38,385 nucleotides of DNA from Hydrogenophilales bacterium (GCA_016235775.1 JACRIU010000046.1:1-38385); one strand, 5' to 3'. Positions 25,085-33,391 are shown, counted from the first letter of the stretch. Numbers and translations: made by a program. The notes: generated from the letters alone by a model not told the origin.

Positions 25085-28000
25085 TTACGGCGCCACTTCT
25101 TCCCACGCCTTAGCCAGCCGTTTATACGAAACCGGGTAAGGCGTTTTCAATTCCTGCGCGAACAGCGACACGCGCAACTCCTCCAGCATCCAGCGAAACG
25201 CAGCGAGCTTCTCGTCTTGAATCCCCGCTTTGCGATGCTTCTCCAAGCGCGCCTCGTATTGCTGCCATAGCTCGCGCACGCTGGCCATATGCTTGCCATC
25301 GCGCTCGGCGTTGTTCAGACGCTTTTCCAGGCGACGTTGAATCGCTTTCAGATAGCGCGGCAGGTGTTGCAGATGTTCCCACGGTGTTTGGCTCAAGAAA
25401 TGGGGATAGATCAGGTGCGTGAGTTGGGTGTTGAGATCGGTTTGCAGCGGGTGCGACATTTTCTGCGTGAGCTGGCTTTGCAGTGCGTGGTATTCGGTAA
25501 AAATATCCGCCGCGATTCGGGCCGCACCTTGCGCCACTGCGGGCAGCCGGGCGCGGGCGCGGTCGCGCTGCTTGATAAAGGCTTTTTCATCGCGCGGCAA
25601 CTCGTCTTCGCCGATGAAGGCGCGATCGGCAATGGCAATGAGCAGATCGGTTTTCAAGACATCCGGCGCCATGATGTTGCGTGCTTGCAGGGCGAGTTGA
25701 TTGAAGTTGGGAATGTTTTTTTCCAACTGCTTGATCTGTTCCTTCAGCGCCAGCATGAGCAAGCGCCGCACGCCGCCACGCATCGATTCATTGGCGGCTT
25801 GGGCGGTATCGAATAAGTGGATCGACACATTCTCGCCTTCGTCCACCAGTGCCGGGTAACCGGTCAGGGTTTGGCTGCCGCGATTGAAGCTCACTTTTTC
25901 CGGCAGATCGCCAAAATCCCACTGCGTGATGCCTTCGCGATCAAACGGCGTGGCAGTGCCCTGGGCAAACGTCATTTGCGCCGCTTGGCCCAGCTTTTGT
26001 TTGAGCTCGGCCAGATTGCGGCCTTGGGCTAATTCCTGGCCGGCATCGTCCACCACGCGGTAGTTCATGTGCAGATGTGTAGGGAGTTCGATTTTTTCCC
26101 AAACTTCGGGCGGGACGGTTTCCTTGAGTTTGCGGCGGATGAAGATGGTAAGGGCAGCGGTGATAGTAAGGTTTTCACCCTCTCCCCGGCCCTCTCCCAT
26201 CAAGGGAGAGGGAGTAACCCCCTCCCCCCTCGCGGGGGAGGGCTGGGGAGAGGGGGAGCTGATCAAAAACCCTGTCACAAATTCCTGTACCGGCACCGTG
26301 CGGTTGCGAATCCCTTTCGGTAGGCCTTTCAGCAGCGCCGCCACCTTGTCGCGCACCATGCCCGGCACCAGCCACGCGCAGCGAGCCTCATTTACCCGAT
26401 TGAGCAGATGCAGCGGTAGCGTAAGGGTCACGCCATCCAAGGGGTGGCCCGGTTCGAAGCGGTAAGTCATGGGGCAGGCGGTATCGTCCACCAGCAGCGT
26501 GTCGGGAAACAAAACTTCCGTCACTTCTTCCGCGCCATGACGCATCAAATCGTCGCGCTGCATGCAGAGCAGTTGCGGGTCTTTGCGCTCCGCCTCGCGC
26601 CGCCACTTTTCAAAACCAGAACCGTTGACGATATCGGTCGGGATACGCGCATCGAAAAAAGCGAACATCCTTTCCTCATCCACTAGCACATCCGGGCGGC
26701 GCGATTTGTGTTCCAGCTCGCGAATTTCTTCCACCAGCGCCTGGTTGTGTAAAAAGAATTTGGCCTTGCTTTCGAATTGACCGGCCACGAGTGCTGAGCG
26801 AATGAATATCTCGCGTGCCTGTTTCGGATCGATCGCACCAAAATGCACGCGGCGGCGCGGCGTAAGCGTCAAGCCGTAGAGCGTGGTGCGCTCGAAGGCC
26901 ACGACTTGCGCCGCACTCTTTTCCCAATGCGGGTCGAAGTAATGGCGCTTGATCAGATGCGCGCCCACTTGTTCCACCCACTCCGGCTCGATCTTGGCCA
27001 CGTTGCGCGCGTAGAGCTTGCCGGTTTCGGTCAGCTCCGCCGCCATCAGCCATTTCGTGCCCTTTTTGAATAGGCTGGAGCCGGGGTGAATATGGAATTT
27101 GATTTCGCGCGCGCCCTGATAGTGGCCCTCGTCGGCTTTGACGCCGATATTGGCGATCAGACCCGCGAGCAGCGCGCGGTGGATTTGCTCGTAGGTGGCA
27201 GGCGAGGGGTTGAGGCGCAACCCTAGCTCATTGGCTTGCGCCGCCAATTGGCCATTCAGATCATGCCATTCACGCAAGCGCAGATAAGAGAGAAAGTGGC
27301 TGTGGCATTCCTCGATCAGTTTGCGCGTGGATTTCTTGTGCTGGAGCGATTCGACATAAAAAGCCCAGATTTTTAACAGCCCCATGAAATCCGAATGCTC
27401 GGCCACGAAGTATTTGTGTTTCACATCCGCCGCACCCTCGGCGCCCATGGGCCGGATGCGCGGGTCTTGCACCGAGAGCGCGGAGGCGATCACCAGCATC
27501 TCGCTCACGCAATGCTGATCGTGCGCGGCCAATAGCATACGCGCGAGCTTGGGGTCGAGCGTGAGCTTCGCCAGCTTTGCACCGATGGGGGTGAGGCTAC
27601 GCGCCTCATCCACCGCATTCAATTCTTGCAGCAAGACATAACCATCGGCGATGGCGCGCGAGGAGGGCGGCTCGATAAAGGGAAATTCGGCGACATCGCC
27701 CAAGCCCAAGGCGGCCATGCGCAAGATCGTGCCCGCGAGCGAGGTACGCAAAATCTCCGGGTCGGCAAAGCGCGGCCGCGCCTGGAAATCGGCTTCGCTA
27801 TACAGCCGCACACAAACGCCCGAGCTGACGCGCCCGCAGCGCCCGGCGCGCTGATTGGCCGAGGCCTGCGCGATCGGTTCGATCAAAAGCTGATCGACTT
27901 TATTGCGATAGCTATAGCGCTTAAAGCGCGCATAGCCGGGATCAATCACATAGCGAATGCCGGGCACGGTAAGCGAAGTCTCCGCCACATTGGTGGCGAG

Positions 28001-28888
28001 GATGATGCGCCGCGCATTGGTCGGCTGGAATACGCGCTCCTGCTCCTGCGCCGTCTGCCGTGCATACAGCGGCAGGATAGCGACGCCCGGCGGGTGATGT
28101 TTGCGCAGCAATTCCGCCGTATCGCGAATCTCGCGCTCGCCCGGCAAAAAGATCAGCACATCGCCGTCGCGCGAGAGGCGCGAGACCTCATCCACCGCAT
28201 CGACGATGGCTTGCTCCATATCGCGCTCTTGATCGTCACGGTCCTCTTCCTTAACCGGCTCGCGCACCGGGCGATAGCGCATCTCCACCGGATACAAGCG
28301 GCCCGAGACTTCGACCACCGGCGCGTTATTGAAATGGCGCGAAAACAAATCGGTGTTGATGGTGGCGGAAGTGATGATGATTTTCAGATCAGGCCGGCGC
28401 GGCAACAGTTGCTTCAAATAGCCCAGCAGAAAATCGATGTTGAGGCTGCGCTCATGCGCCTCGTCGATGATCAGCGTGTCATAGCGTTTGAGCAGCCGGT
28501 CAGTCTGCGTCTCCGCCAGCAAGATGCCATCGGTCATCACCTTGATCAGATTATCCGCGCTGCCTTTGTCGGTGAAGCGCACCTTGTAGCCGACCAGATC
28601 GCCGAGCGGCGACTGCAGCTCATAAGCGATGCGCCCCGCCACCGTGCGCGCCGCGATGCGCCGTGGCTGGGTGCAGCCGATCATGCCCGCGGCGCCGCGC
28701 TTCAGATCGAGGCAAATCTTGGGCAGCTGAGTGGTCTTGCCAGATCCGGTTTCGCCTGCCACCACCACCACTTGGTGCGCTTCGATGGCGCGAGAAATTT
28801 CCGCGCGCTTGGTGGCAATGGGCAGTTCTTCCGGGTAAAGAATGGCTGGGATACGCGCGAGGCGGGCTTGGTATTTGTCGCTATTCAT
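25085..28888 (-). CDS. hrpA: ATP-dependent RNA helicase HrpA (DEAH family)
   Basis: A 1267-aa DEAH-box helicase of nearly full family length. Walker A GETGSGKT is at 45-52, DEAH at 142-145, and the SAT motif (ITSATINTD) follows. The helicase C, winged-helix, ratchet and OB parts come next, then the long HrpA-specific C-terminal domain (DUF3418-like). It unwinds RNA in the cytosol; E. coli HrpA acts on collided ribosomes. The N-terminus is shorter than in E. coli, starting just before the P-loop domain. Residues about 875-903 are a Ser/Pro/Gly-rich stretch encoded by an inserted palindromic repeat (26176-26258). No clear ribosome-binding site is visible at ATG 28888. Confidence 0.95.
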   Translation of the reverse strand: MNSDKYQARLARIPAILYPEELPIATKRAEISRAIEAHQVVVVAGETGSGKTTQLPKICLDLKRGAAGMIGCTQPRRIAARTVAGRIAYELQSPLGDLVGYKVRFTDKGSADNLIKVMTDGILLAETQTDRLLKRYDTLIIDEAHERSLNIDFLLGYLKQLLPRRPDLKIIITSATINTDLFSRHFNNAPVVEVSGRLYPVEMRYRPVREPVKEEDRDDQERDMEQAIVDAVDEVSRLSRDGDVLIFLPGEREIRDTAELLRKHHPPGVAILPLYARQTAQEQERVFQPTNARRIILATNVAETSLTVPGIRYVIDPGYARFKRYSYRNKVDQLLIEPIAQASANQRAGRCGRVSSGVCVRLYSEADFQARPRFADPEILRTSLAGTILRMAALGLGDVAEFPFIEPPSSRAIADGYVLLQELNAVDEARSLTPIGAKLAKLTLDPKLARMLLAAHDQHCVSEMLVIASALSVQDPRIRPMGAEGAADVKHKYFVAEHSDFMGLLKIWAFYVESLQHKKSTRKLIEECHSHFLSYLRLREWHDLNGQLAAQANELGLRLNPSPATYEQIHRALLAGLIANIGVKADEGHYQGAREIKFHIHPGSSLFKKGTKWLMAAELTETGKLYARNVAKIEPEWVEQVGAHLIKRHYFDPHWEKSAAQVVAFERTTLYGLTLTPRRRVHFGAIDPKQAREIFIRSALVAGQFESKAKFFLHNQALVEEIRELEHKSRRPDVLVDEERMFAFFDARIPTDIVNGSGFEKWRREAERKDPQLLCMQRDDLMRHGAEEVTEVLFPDTLLVDDTACPMTYRFEPGHPLDGVTLTLPLHLLNRVNEARCAWLVPGMVRDKVAALLKGLPKGIRNRTVPVQEFVTGFLISSPSPQPSPARGEGVTPSPLMGEGRGEGENLTITAALTIFIRRKLKETVPPEVWEKIELPTHLHMNYRVVDDAGQELAQGRNLAELKQKLGQAAQMTFAQGTATPFDREGITQWDFGDLPEKVSFNRGSQTLTGYPALVDEGENVSIHLFDTAQAANESMRGGVRRLLMLALKEQIKQLEKNIPNFNQLALQARNIMAPDVLKTDLLIAIADRAFIGEDELPRDEKAFIKQRDRARARLPAVAQGAARIAADIFTEYHALQSQLTQKMSHPLQTDLNTQLTHLIYPHFLSQTPWEHLQHLPRYLKAIQRRLEKRLNNAERDGKHMASVRELWQQYEARLEKHRKAGIQDEKLAAFRWMLEELRVSLFAQELKTPYPVSYKRLAKAWEEVAP
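26176..26258. repeat. In-frame C/G-rich palindromic repeat inside hrpA
   Basis: Two hairpin halves, near 26179-26212 (centre ATCAAGGGAGAGGG) and 26217-26252 (centre CCTCGCGGGGGAGG), match the intergenic repeat at 55-140. It is translated in the hrpA frame as a low-complexity tract containing SPSPQPSPARGEG and SPLMGEGRGEG, without a stop. It lies between two conserved-looking segments of the C-terminal domain. Confidence 0.85.
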
Positions 28889-29054
28889 GACGATGGAGAT
28901 TCAAGCCGGAGGCGTGCGGAGGACAATGTGCGATTTTCCACTACCGAGCGCGCTAGGTAAATCGAAGTCTTACTTTTAGGGCGCCACTGGAATAGCAAGT
29001 TTTGCCATATCAAAGGGGCCGGGATAAATTATTTTGTTGATTGCCTGAATAAAG

Positions 29055-29070
29055 CGAGCCTGGCCCTTTA
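29055..29070. repeat. Left inverted repeat flanking the GIY-YIG gene
   Basis: CGAGCCTGGCCCTTTA, the inverse of the sequence at 30014-30029 with one mismatch in 16. The surrounding gap 28889-29112 (224 bp) holds no gene; at 29013-29030 it has a partial direct relative (AAGGGGCCGGGATAAATT). Confidence 0.65.
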
Positions 29071-29112
29071 GTATTGGGAGCGGTCGTTGAGATACAGAGG
29101 CTGAGCGACGTG

Positions 29113-29958
29113 TTATACGGATTCAAGCTCTTTGAGCGTTTTACCCTCTTTGTTCTTCCACGCGATGAGTCCGTTAGCATGACCACCGTGAATCACGGCG
29201 GCGGCGGCACTAGGACTGGAAAATTCCACATCTTGGGTAAACAAGAGATGATCCGTTTTAACAGTGAGTGCGCCATCGTCTTTTAGCTTTTGCCGCATAT
29301 TTAATGCCCACGGATATTTCTGAGAGGAAGGGCGTTCATTTAGAACGGCTTGTGACCCTGCAAGCACTACAATTCCATTGGGTGTTAAATGCCCGGTGGC
29401 TTTAAACCCCTTTATTTCGCAGGAAAGCGACTCAAGCTCAGTTACACCGGCCGCAGTTATTGTTGTTGGAACCAATACTTCCACGCCGAGCACAGGCAAT
29501 AATTGGTGGATTTTTTCAAGAAAGATTTCCATGTCTTCGCGGTCAGATTCCGGTAACCGCGCACCGCTACTTTGACTATTCTTGACTTGGGCCCGACCGG
29601 CTTGCTTTGCCTGATCTATTAGGCGCCCCTCAAGATACCTGATGTGGGCTTTAGTGAGATTTTCGTCTTTGCTTGTAAAGAAAGCGATGTGATTCCAGAA
29701 ATCTTTATCGAGATGGCTTTTAACTCTGTCCCGAATGGATTCTGCCTCTCCGATATATACGGCGCTCTTTCCAGTTTCGGGGTCAATGCCTGTGAGAAAG
29801 TAGATGCCTGAATTCTGAGACTCTTCACGGGCAAGCACGCTATCGAATTCGCTTCTTGGGCCAGCGACAGCTTTGCCTGTCCAGTTTGACAATTCTGCCG
29901 TTCGGAGCCGTTTCGGGTCTCCGTGGGCAAGGAATATCTTAATGGTTGCGCTTGGCAT
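29113..29958 (-). CDS. GIY-YIG nuclease-like protein with DUF4357-type C-terminus
   Basis: A 281-aa protein. The GIY-YIG domain lies at about residues 48-115, with GIY at 51-53, YIG at 68-70, an Arg in the following helix (R76/R78) and the metal-binding E110 in RYLEGRLI. The C-terminal region (about 200-275, with SAAAAVIHGGHANGLIAWK) resembles DUF4357, often joined to GIY-YIG domains in uncharacterised proteins. It probably cuts DNA; the target is unknown. Base composition looks lower in GC than in neighbouring housekeeping genes, and 16-bp inverted repeats flank it, which suggests transfer as a cassette. Confidence 0.88.
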   Translation of the reverse strand: MPSATIKIFLAHGDPKRLRTAELSNWTGKAVAGPRSEFDSVLAREESQNSGIYFLTGIDPETGKSAVYIGEAESIRDRVKSHLDKDFWNHIAFFTSKDENLTKAHIRYLEGRLIDQAKQAGRAQVKNSQSSGARLPESDREDMEIFLEKIHQLLPVLGVEVLVPTTITAAGVTELESLSCEIKGFKATGHLTPNGIVVLAGSQAVLNERPSSQKYPWALNMRQKLKDDGALTVKTDHLLFTQDVEFSSPSAAAAVIHGGHANGLIAWKNKEGKTLKELESV

Positions 29959-30013
29959 GAATTTAATCCGTATCAGGTTCGAATTTAAGGGGCCACGAAT
30001 TTAAGCACGAATT

Positions 30014-30029
30014 TAAGGGGCCAGGCTCG
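30014..30029. repeat. Right inverted repeat flanking the GIY-YIG gene
   Basis: TAAGGGGCCAGGCTCG, pairing with 29055-29070 at 15 of 16 positions. Just beside it the unit GAATTTAAGGGGCCA occurs twice (29981-30023), and a GATTAAATT tail follows. Confidence 0.65.
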
Positions 30030-30078
30030 GATTAAATTCTCACACCGCTTCTGTTGAATCCATTTTTGGATGCCGTGC

Positions 30079-30360
30079 TCAGGCCACGGATTCAAGCGAG
30101 GTGGAGTGCTCAATCTGGTTGCGGTACAAGTCGATCACAGGGAAACACAGGTCATAGTCGCCCCAAACCAATTCGCCGTATTCGAGGCGAAATGTCGAAA
30201 AGCGGGCAGGATCAAGCCACGCCCGATTATCAGGATGGAGGGCATTCGTAAGGAAGGGTTTGAAATCTATAGTCTGCTCGATGCCGTCATCAAATTGCAG
30301 ACGGATGCGGAAGTCTCCAACTTGTTCAGCAGTGACGATATTAATGGTGGCGGGTGTCAT
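30079..30360 (-). CDS. DUF2442 domain protein
   Basis: A 93-aa protein with the DUF2442 pattern: a short N-terminal strand, then LQFDDGIEQTIDFKPFLTN, ARFSTFRLEYGELVWGDYDL and FPVIDLYRN. Function is unknown. It is commonly paired with DUF4160 genes, as here, where its ATG overlaps the DUF4160 stop by 4 bp (ATGA). The pair has been proposed to behave like a toxin-antitoxin module, which is not shown here. Confidence 0.87.
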   Translation of the reverse strand: MTPATINIVTAEQVGDFRIRLQFDDGIEQTIDFKPFLTNALHPDNRAWLDPARFSTFRLEYGELVWGDYDLCFPVIDLYRNQIEHSTSLESVA

Positions 30361-30662
30361 TTGAGTCTCCTTGTGATGCGTTCCGGTGTGATGGATTTAT
30401 GCAAAACAAAAAAGTCTATCCACTTGGTGATGATGTCGTCGGCGCGTGCGCTGACAACTTCCTCAAAGTGGCGCATTTCATTGGTGCCGAGCGGATCGCG
30501 ACCCGCAACGGTGCTGTAACGAATCTCAGAGACCACGCCGTTAAGCACGATGATTTCGGCGCGGGATTCACGATCTTGAAATTTTCCATGCACATGGACT
30601 GGCTCATGTTCGTTGGCATAGAACATGATGATTAGCCCGAAGTATTCGTAGAGTTTAGGCAT
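30357..30662 (-). CDS. DUF4160 domain protein
   Basis: A 101-aa protein beginning MPKLYEYFGLIIMFYANEHE, then PVHVHGKFQDRESRAEI, the DUF4160 signature with its His pair. Function is unknown. The frame continues upstream, but ATG 30662 matches the family start. It lies 52 bp after the stop of the HTH antitoxin on the same strand, so antitoxin, DUF4160 and DUF2442 may share a transcript. Confidence 0.87.
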   Translation of the reverse strand: MPKLYEYFGLIIMFYANEHEPVHVHGKFQDRESRAEIIVLNGVVSEIRYSTVAGRDPLGTNEMRHFEEVVSARADDIITKWIDFFVLHKSITPERITRRLK

Positions 30663-30714
30663 GATTCTCAGCGGATTAATAGCGTATTGTATAAGAAATT
30701 GGGGCGGGTTCGGG

Positions 30715-31047
30715 TTACACAAGCACTTCAAGCCCGTGCTTTTCGACCACACGCAAAAGCCTTAGCGCCATGCCACTGGGTCTTTTCTGACCCGTTTCCC
30801 ATTTTTGCACGGTGGACTCGCTGGTGTTCAGGTAGCGGGCAAATACGGGCTGGCTAACGCGTGCGTGTTCGCGAATGCGCTTGATGTCTTTGGCGCTGAA
30901 TTCGGGAATGGTGTCCAGGCACAAGGCGTCGTATTCGCGCATGGTCGTTTTGTTGACTGCGCCCACGTTGTGTAATCCTTTCGCGGCGCTATGGATGGCC
31001 GCGAATGCGCCACCCTTGGCTTTTGCTGTAGCGGATTTAGTCGTCAT
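30715..31047 (-). CDS. HTH antitoxin of a RelE-type (PF06296-like) TA pair
   Basis: A 110-aa protein with a C-terminal Xre-type helix-turn-helix (residues about 53-110, ending EKHGLEVLV), including the recognition segment SESTVQKWETGQKRPSG. The N-terminal half is Lys/Ala-rich and probably contacts the toxin. The order is toxin first, antitoxin second, as in HigBA-like systems. ATG 31047 overlaps the toxin's restored reading frame by 11 bp. The antitoxin is intact although the toxin is broken. Confidence 0.87.
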   Translation of the reverse strand: MTTKSATAKAKGGAFAAIHSAAKGLHNVGAVNKTTMREYDALCLDTIPEFSAKDIKRIREHARVSQPVFARYLNTSESTVQKWETGQKRPSGMALRLLRVVEKHGLEVLV

Positions 31048-31392
31048 GGCAAATCTCCAATAATTCCTTAGCATTTAACAGCGCCGCAATCTTGGCATCA
31101 CTCGTGCTGGCGTAATCTTTGGCAAGTTTTTTGAATGCAGCCAATTCATCCGGTGCGATGTTTTCGCGATCCTTCTTGCATAGAGGTAGGTATATATCCA
31201 ATGCCGGCCAGCCTTGGCCAGGATGATCGAGCGGTGCATGTTGTCGTTCAACCGCTTTTTGTACACCCCGCCGCCGAGGTCGTCCGTTTGCCCCTGCATG
31301 ACTTGCCCGATCGCCTGACAAAGCGCTTCATCTGAAATCTTTGCTTTACGAGCTTCTTTCGCAAACCAAGCTGTTTTGAATGCGCGATCCAT
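31037..31392 (-). pseudogene. RelE-type toxin gene broken by a one-base frameshift
   Basis: The first part (from ATG 31392) reads MDRAFKTAWFAKEARKAKIS, then DLGGGVYKKRL and WIYTYL, as in the RelE branch with PF06296. The second part, in another frame, reads CKKDRENIAPDELAAFKKLA and ends EICHDD, also typical of that family. The join is at about 31171-31180: the A/G run GCAAGAAGG needs one more A to give A-K-K-D-R-E-N. Without it the first frame continues into 31 unrelated residues. Probably a dead toxin; sequencing error or programmed frameshifting are alternatives. Confidence 0.82.
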
Positions 31393-31483
31393 TTCGGCTG
31401 TCTTTGCTCTGCCAAGCTCGGTTAACAGTTTAATGATGGTGGCACTTGGTGCTACCTATATCAAGCGGATATTTTAAGGCCGG

Positions 31484-31536
31484 GGGGTAATGAAGCCGAA
31501 ATTAAGCTGTCAGGTGCAGCGTCTCGGTATTACCCC
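31484..31536. repeat. Intergenic hairpin repeat between divergent TA loci
   Basis: GGGGTAAT (31484-31491) and ATTACCCC (31529-31536) are perfect arms, extended by CCGA (31496-31499) and TCGG (31524-31527). It lies in the 229-bp gap 31393-31621, which carries no gene. It may be a remnant of a mobile repeat. Confidence 0.6.
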
Positions 31537-31587
31537 TTTGCTTATTGTGTGGCATTCACTGTCCGGTCAGGAACAGATTTGGCTCAG

Positions 31588-31615
31588 TTGTGCGTGATGC
31601 GCAACATGCTATACT
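31588..31615 (+). promoter_or_regulatory. Candidate higBA promoter, possibly giving a leaderless mRNA
   Basis: TATACT (31610-31615) is a good -10 box. The -35 candidate TTGTGC (31588-31593) is weak, with 16 bp between. GTTGTGCG...TGCGCAAC around 31587-31605 is an imperfect palindrome that could be the HigA operator. The -10 box ends 6 bp before the higB ATG (31622), so transcription would begin at about the start codon. Confidence 0.5.
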
Positions 31616-31621
31616 TTCACA

Positions 31622-31900
31622 ATGATTATTACTTGGCGCCACAAAGGGCTAAAAAGGTTTTATGAAACCGGCAGTCGATCCGGGATTCAACCTGCCCACG
31701 CCAGCCGACTAAGAATGCAAATAGCCGCGTTGGAGACTGCGCACTTAGCCGACGATATGGATATCCCGGGGTTTCGGTTGCACCCATTAAAGGGAAGTGA
31801 GCGGGGGCGTTGGTCGATTTGGGTAAATGGCAATTGGCGGCTGACTTTCGAATTTCGAGATGGAAATGTGCATGTTTTGGATTATGAGGATTATCACTGA
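31622..31900 (+). CDS. higB: HigB-type toxin
   Basis: A 92-aa RelE-superfamily toxin with the HigB pattern: IITWRHKGLKRFYETGSRSG at the N-terminus, FRLHPLKGSERGRWSIWVNG in the middle and VHVLDYEDYH at the end. HigB cuts mRNA on the ribosome. No ribosome-binding site precedes the ATG, which fits leaderless initiation. It overlaps higA by one base (TGATG); toxin-first order is normal for hig loci. Confidence 0.93.
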   Translation: MIITWRHKGLKRFYETGSRSGIQPAHASRLRMQIAALETAHLADDMDIPGFRLHPLKGSERGRWSIWVNGNWRLTFEFRDGNVHVLDYEDYH

Positions 31901-32193
31901 TGACGATGCATAACCCTCCGCACCCGGGCGAGTTTGTTCAAGCGGTTTACCTGGAGCCGTATGGCTTGAGCTGCCGCGAGCTTGCAACGAAGCTGGGCGT
32001 GGCGGCGTCCACGCTGAATCGTATTCTCAAGGGAACTAGTGGGATCAGTCCCGAAATGGCGCTACGTCTTTCCAAAGCCATTGGGCGGTCACCGGAAAGT
32101 TGGCTTGCCATGCAGGACAACTACGATCTATGGGTGGCAAAGCGATCTGTTGACCTGCGAGATGTTAGCCCAGTCAAATTCAAGGCGGCTTAG
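31900..32193 (+). CDS. higA: HigA-type antitoxin
   Basis: A 97-aa protein with MHNPPHPGEFV at the start, the HigA signature, and an Xre helix-turn-helix (LSCRELATKLGVAASTLNRI) followed by GISPEMALRLSKAIGRSPES. It neutralises HigB and represses the promoter. ATG 31900 overlaps the higB stop; a second ATG two codons later gives the canonical MHNPPHPGE form. Confidence 0.93.
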   Translation: MTMHNPPHPGEFVQAVYLEPYGLSCRELATKLGVAASTLNRILKGTSGISPEMALRLSKAIGRSPESWLAMQDNYDLWVAKRSVDLRDVSPVKFKAA

Positions 32194-32239
32194 CCTGAAT
32201 AGGGCGCAATCGTTATTGCGCCCACACGGGTTAAGTGCG

Positions 32240-33391
32240 TTACAAGCGATGCCGCTGGTCGCCCCGCGCAAACCCAATCAGATGCGTGTCAATCCCCTTA
32301 CCCAGCGCGACCACTTTAAACAACTCCCCCATCTCGGCGGGGGACAAAAGAAACTGCGCTTGATTGGCGAGCGGTAAATAGTTCGCCACATCCTCGGGCG
32401 AGGTTTCGGCGAGCAAGCCGGTGATGCCGCAGTTGATCAAAAAGTTGGCTTGGGTGGTGAAGCCTAACAATTCGCAGCCATGATCTACACCGGCTTCTGC
32501 GATGGCGCTGAAATCCACGTGGGCGGTGATGTCCTGCAAACCGGGCCAAAAAAAAGGTTCGCCATGCGCAAAGTGGCGGTAGTGGCACATCAGCGTGCCT
32601 TGATTGCGCTGCGGGTGGTAATACTCGGCGCGCGGGAAGCCGTAGTCGATCATCATCAGCGCGCCGCGTTGCAGGCGCTCGGCTAGGCTACTGATGAAGG
32701 CGGGTGCGGCGAGATTGATTTCGGTGAGATAGTTTTCTGGCACATCGAGCGCCTGCGCGGCATGCAGCAAAGCGTTGTCCGCGATGGGCCGGTCTTGCCA
32801 GCTAAACCCGGCTTGATTCGCGCATACGCCACGCTCCAGCCACGCGCCGTCTTGGCGTGCGACCAGATAGGCCGGCATTGCATCGAGCACTTCGTTGCCT
32901 AACACGATGCCGTTGAAGCTTTCTGGCAGTTGATTCAACCATTGCACTTTGTCCAGCAAGTGCGGCATGTGGGCGGCGAGGGTGGCCTGTTGGCGCGCTT
33001 TCAATTCGCCTGAGAGTTCGAGAATGAAGTAGCGCTCGGGCAGCGTGCCCAGCTTTTCCAGTTCCGCCAGCACGTCGCAGGCGAGCTTGCCGCTGCCCGC
33101 GCCCGCTTCCAATATATCGCCGCCCGTCTCGCGCAAGACTTGCGCCGCTTGCCGGGCCACGCAGCGGCCAAACAAAGTAGAGCGCTCCGGCGCGGTGGTG
33201 AAATCGCCCGCCGGTCCGAATTTGGCGGCACCTGCGGCGTAATAGCCCAGCCCCGGCGCGTACAGCGCCAGCTCCATATAGCGCGCGAAGGATATCCAGC
33301 CGCCTTGTGCCGCGATGTCGGCGTGCAGGTGCGCTTGCACCTGTTGGCTGTGGGCCTTTGCGTCGGGTGAGGGTTTAGGTAGTGAGGGCAT
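32240..33391 (-). CDS. MidA/NDUFAF7-family SAM-dependent methyltransferase
   Basis: A 383-aa protein of the DUF185 family. It has GGWISFARYMELALYAPGLG at the N-terminus, FGPAGDFTTAPE, and the SAM-binding ILEAGAGSGKLA near residue 93. In mitochondria the homologue methylates an Arg of a complex I subunit; the bacterial substrate is unknown but may also be a respiratory protein. It converges with higBA and is divergent from the pteridine reductase gene, sharing a 98-bp upstream region. Confidence 0.92.
   Translation of the reverse strand: MPSLPKPSPDAKAHSQQVQAHLHADIAAQGGWISFARYMELALYAPGLGYYAAGAAKFGPAGDFTTAPERSTLFGRCVARQAAQVLRETGGDILEAGAGSGKLACDVLAELEKLGTLPERYFILELSGELKARQQATLAAHMPHLLDKVQWLNQLPESFNGIVLGNEVLDAMPAYLVARQDGAWLERGVCANQAGFSWQDRPIADNALLHAAQALDVPENYLTEINLAAPAFISSLAERLQRGALMMIDYGFPRAEYYHPQRNQGTLMCHYRHFAHGEPFFWPGLQDITAHVDFSAIAEAGVDHGCELLGFTTQANFLINCGITGLLAETSPEDVANYLPLANQAQFLLSPAEMGELFKVVALGKGIDTHLIGFARGDQRHRL

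Noticed and set aside
27626-28960. 444-codon plus-strand open frame opposite hrpA
   Set aside because: It mirrors the helicase gene and has the His/Arg/Ala bias of antisense frames.
28889-29112. Small RNA or tRNA gene in the gap upstream of hrpA
   Set aside because: No cloverleaf or clear promoter-terminator pair is visible; only repeat fragments were seen.
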